64,000 nt of DNA from an uncultured Maribacter sp. (GTDB lineage: Bacteria; Bacteroidota; Bacteroidia; Flavobacteriales; Flavobacteriaceae): the NCBI GenBank assembly GCA_947504045.1, contig CANNFY010000003.1:1-64000 (forward strand). Direction: 5' to 3'. The translations under genes were made by a program, and so were the position numbers. The notes under the pieces were generated by a model that saw only the letters and a list, made by a program, of their open reading frames with translations, ran no database searches and was not told where the DNA came from. This document shows, one piece after another, positions 61,895 through 64,000 of the stretch. The first letter of the stretch is position 1. The number at the start of each line of letters is the position of its first letter.

Positions 61895-63532
61895 TTATTT
61901 GTTGAGGTCTATTTCTTTTAAATTTTCAATTCTATTTCTAACTAAAAAGGCATCAATAGTTTCAAAATGTTCTAGTACTCTTTTTTCTTTAAACTCAAAT
62001 ACTTTTTTAGATAAGCCTTGTAAAAAATCTCTATCATGAGACACTAATATTAAAGTTCCATCAAACTCTAGTAGGGCCTCTTTTAAAACATCTTTAGATT
62101 TTATATCTAGGTGGTTAGTAGGTTCATCTAAGATTAAAACATTTACGGGTTCTAATAAAAGTTTTACCATTGCCAGTCTTGTTTTTTCTCCTCCAGATAA
62201 AACACTAACTTTTTTATCAATAGCATCGCCACTAAACATAAACCTACCAAGTACATTTTTTATTTGGTTTCTAATATCTCCTTTAGCAACTTCGTCTACT
62301 GTTTGAAAGATTGTTAGGTCTGGATCTAATAAAGAAGCTTGGTTTTGGGCAAAGTAGCCAACCTTTGCATTATGTCCTAAGGTGCAGGTGCCTTCAAAGT
62401 CTATTTGTCCCATAATGGCTTTTATCATAGTAGATTTACCTTCCCCGTTTCTACCTACAAAAGAAACTTTTTCTCCTCTAGCAATACTTAAATTGGCATT
62501 TTTAAAAACTACATGATCATCGTATTTTTTAGAAAGATCTATAACCGTTACAGGATAATCTCCAGAACGAGGAGCAGGAGGAAAACGAAGTTTTAAAGAG
62601 CTATTGTCTACCTCGTCAATTTCTATAATTTGTAGTTTTTCTAGCATGCGTTCTCTTGAAGACACTTGGTTGGTTTTGGAGAATGTGCCTTTAAAACGGT
62701 CTATAAACGCTTGGTTATCTGCAATAAATTTTTGTTGTTCTTGGTATGCTTTTATTTGATGACTTCGGCGTTCTTCTCTAAGTTGAAGGTAATGTGAGTA
62801 ATTTGCTTTGTAATCATAAATTTTACCCATAGTAACTTCTACAGTACGGTTGGTAATATTATCTATAAAAGCACGATCATGAGATATTACTACTACAGCT
62901 TTAGCTTTATTAATTAAAAAATCTTCTAACCATAAAACAGATTCAATATCAACATGGTTTGTAGGCTCATCTAAAAGTATTAAATCTGGTTTTTGTAGTA
63001 GTATTTTAACTAGCTCTATACGCATACGCCAACCGCCACTAAACTCACTTGTTGGTCTTTGAAAATCTTCTCTTTTAAAACCTAAACCTCCTAAAGCTTT
63101 TTCTACTTCGGCTTCGTAATTTATATCTTCTAAAGCATAATACTTTTCTCCTAAGTCCGATACTTTTTGTATAAGATTCATGTATTCTTTAGATTCATAA
63201 TCGGTACGAGTTTCTAAAGCATTATTTATTTCTTCAATTTCGTCTCGCATCGAAAAAATATGGCTAAAAGCTTTTGAGGCTTCTTCAAATACGGTGCAAT
63301 TATCCTCGGTAAGTAAATGTTGTGGTAGGTATGCAATTACAGCATCTTTAGGACAACGAATATGACCTCTTGTAGGTTTTTGTATACCGGCTATAATTTT
63401 CATTAAAGTAGATTTTCCGGCTCCATTTTTACCCATTAAGGCAATTTTATCTTGTTCGTTAATAACAAAAGAAACATCGCTAAATAAAGTTTCTCCGCTA
63501 AATTCTACGGCAACACCATCTACTGAAATCAT
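61895..63532 (-). CDS. ABC-F family ATPase
   Basis: A 545-residue soluble protein with two ABC domains and no membrane part. Domain 1 has Walker A GKNGAGKST (33-41), signature SGGWRMR and LILLDEPTNH; domain 2 has GRNGEGKST near 358, signature SGGEKTR and LILDEPTNH. A linker of about 80 residues between them is basic and helical (KAYQEQQKFIADNQAFIDRF). ABC-F proteins of this kind act on the ribosome in translation or antibiotic protection; the exact subgroup is not clear. Confidence 0.92.
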   Translation of the reverse strand: MISVDGVAVEFSGETLFSDVSFVINEQDKIALMGKNGAGKSTLMKIIAGIQKPTRGHIRCPKDAVIAYLPQHLLTEDNCTVFEEASKAFSHIFSMRDEIEEINNALETRTDYESKEYMNLIQKVSDLGEKYYALEDINYEAEVEKALGGLGFKREDFQRPTSEFSGGWRMRIELVKILLQKPDLILLDEPTNHVDIESVLWLEDFLINKAKAVVVISHDRAFIDNITNRTVEVTMGKIYDYKANYSHYLQLREERRSHQIKAYQEQQKFIADNQAFIDRFKGTFSKTNQVSSRERMLEKLQIIEIDEVDNSSLKLRFPPAPRSGDYPVTVIDLSKKYDDHVVFKNANLSIARGEKVSFVGRNGEGKSTMIKAIMGQIDFEGTCTLGHNAKVGYFAQNQASLLDPDLTIFQTVDEVAKGDIRNQIKNVLGRFMFSGDAIDKKVSVLSGGEKTRLAMVKLLLEPVNVLILDEPTNHLDIKSKDVLKEALLEFDGTLILVSHDRDFLQGLSKKVFEFKEKRVLEHFETIDAFLVRNRIENLKEIDLNK

Positions 63533-63551
63533 AGTAATTTTTTATAAGCAG

Positions 63552-63559
63552 CAAAACTA
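63552..63559 (-). promoter_or_regulatory. candidate ABC-F gene promoter -7 element
   Basis: On the minus strand TAGTTTTG, a TAnnTTTG match 19 bp before the start. Confidence 0.4.
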
Positions 63560-63587
63560 ATAAAAAGCAACTTATTTATTGTAAAAC

Positions 63588-63622
63588 AAAAACCCCAAAC
63601 TAAAATATAGTTTGAGGTTTTT
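63588..63622 (-). terminator. terminator of the DUF2911 gene
   Basis: AAAAACCCCAAACTA (63588-63602) pairs with TAGTTTGAGGTTTTT (63608-63622), 14 of 15 positions plus one wobble-type mismatch. It lies 25 bp after the stop of the minus-strand gene to its right. Confidence 0.85.
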
Positions 63623-63647
63623 AAGTAAAAAGGTAAATTGTAATATG

Positions 63648-64000
63648 TTATAATAAAATAGGTACTGTTACTCTAGTTTTATCCCAACCCATTAATAAGG
63701 CAGAACCATCTTCTTGATGTTTAAATGTAATAGAAAAAGCTTCTAAAGAATTTTTATCAGATGAGGTAGTTGCAGTAACACGTAATACATCTAAAGACTT
63801 ATCGTACGTGTATGCTCCCCATTGGTTTAATTTGCTGTTAAGAATAATAGTCCACTCTTTATCTCCAGGAATAGTAAATAAAGCATAGGTTCCGGCCTTA
63901 ACTTCGCTACCACCTAATTTTACATCTTTATAAAAAGTAATTTCTGCAGCTTCATTTGCACCAGTACGCCAAACCTCACCTGCAGGAGCAAGTTGAGCAA
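63648..64000 (-). CDS. DUF2911 family protein (5' end outside the window)
   Basis: The C-terminal 117 residues of a DUF2911 protein. APAGEVWRTGANEAAEITFY, KAGTYALFTIPGDKEWTIIL and NSKLNQWGAYTYDKSLDVLR are characteristic. The protein ends KTRVTVPILL, and its start lies beyond 64000. DUF2911 proteins are exported beta-rich proteins of unknown function in Bacteroidota. Confidence 0.85.
   Translation of the reverse strand, partial: AQLAPAGEVWRTGANEAAEITFYKDVKLGGSEVKAGTYALFTIPGDKEWTIILNSKLNQWGAYTYDKSLDVLRVTATTSSDKNSLEAFSITFKHQEDGSALLMGWDKTRVTVPILL

Overview
The window looks like a chromosomal segment of a low-GC marine-type member of the Flavobacteriaceae (Bacteroidota). The signs are strongly AT-rich intergenic DNA, no Shine-Dalgarno pattern before starts, several promoters with the Bacteroidota -7 element TAnnTTTG, a tmRNA with the tag GENNYALAA, and many protein families typical of flavobacteria (DUF1361, DUF2911, DUF3857, NamZ, SulP next to an MBL-rhodanese protein). 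Genus cannot be fixed from the sequence alone.

Layout. (1) 1-4200: five unrelated cargo genes, all on the minus strand, each in its own unit. Each unit begins and ends with a unit-specific complementary 7-10 bp box (GTTRRRY-like / RYYYAAC-like), and units are joined by 130-195 bp imperfect palindromes. This is the architecture of an integron gene-cassette array with attC sites; no integrase gene is visible, so it is best called an integrase-less cassette cluster (CALIN-like). It runs off the left edge and stops just before argS. (2) 4.3-25.2 kb: housekeeping and cell-envelope genes: argS, an MtfA-like peptidase, ffh, folD, a divergent alpha/beta hydrolase and HxlR regulator pair, a HerA-like ATPase, queE, a metalloprotease lipoprotein, a methyltransferase, NamZ, a LolC/E-type permease, and a sulfur pair (SulP transporter plus persulfide dioxygenase-rhodanese). 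Two very small membrane-protein ORFs and an exonuclease/GIY-YIG fusion follow. (3) 25.2-28.1 kb: a PAS-LuxR regulator and a secreted tail-fibre-like protein built from near-identical 261-bp repeats. (4) 28.2-44.4 kb: an exopolysaccharide/capsule locus with epimerase, Wzx flippase, Wzy-like polymerase, three hexapeptide acyltransferases, five GT4 glycosyltransferases, a Wzc tyrosine autokinase and the eroded tail of an OafA-type acyltransferase. Paralogous glycosyltransferases lie near its two ends. No Wza exporter and no priming sugar-phosphate transferase are present in the window. (5) 44.9-64 kb: tmRNA, a saccharopine/alanine-dehydrogenase-like enzyme, DUF1361, DUF3857, kdsA, typA, a lipoprotein, polyphosphate glucokinase, an FtsE-like ATPase, a 1005-residue TPR protein followed by an outer-membrane barrel, an OmpA-family protein, an ABC-F protein and a partial DUF2911 gene.

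How the parts fit. The polysaccharide locus has most of a Wzx/Wzy pathway: nucleotide-sugar conversion, glycosyl transfer, O-acetylation, flipping, polymerisation and chain-length control by Wzc. KdsA, at a distance, would feed LPS core synthesis. The SulP and persulfide-dioxygenase genes are likely to work together on sulfite, thiosulfate or sulfate produced during sulfide detoxification. The most unusual part of the window is the cassette cluster at the left end.
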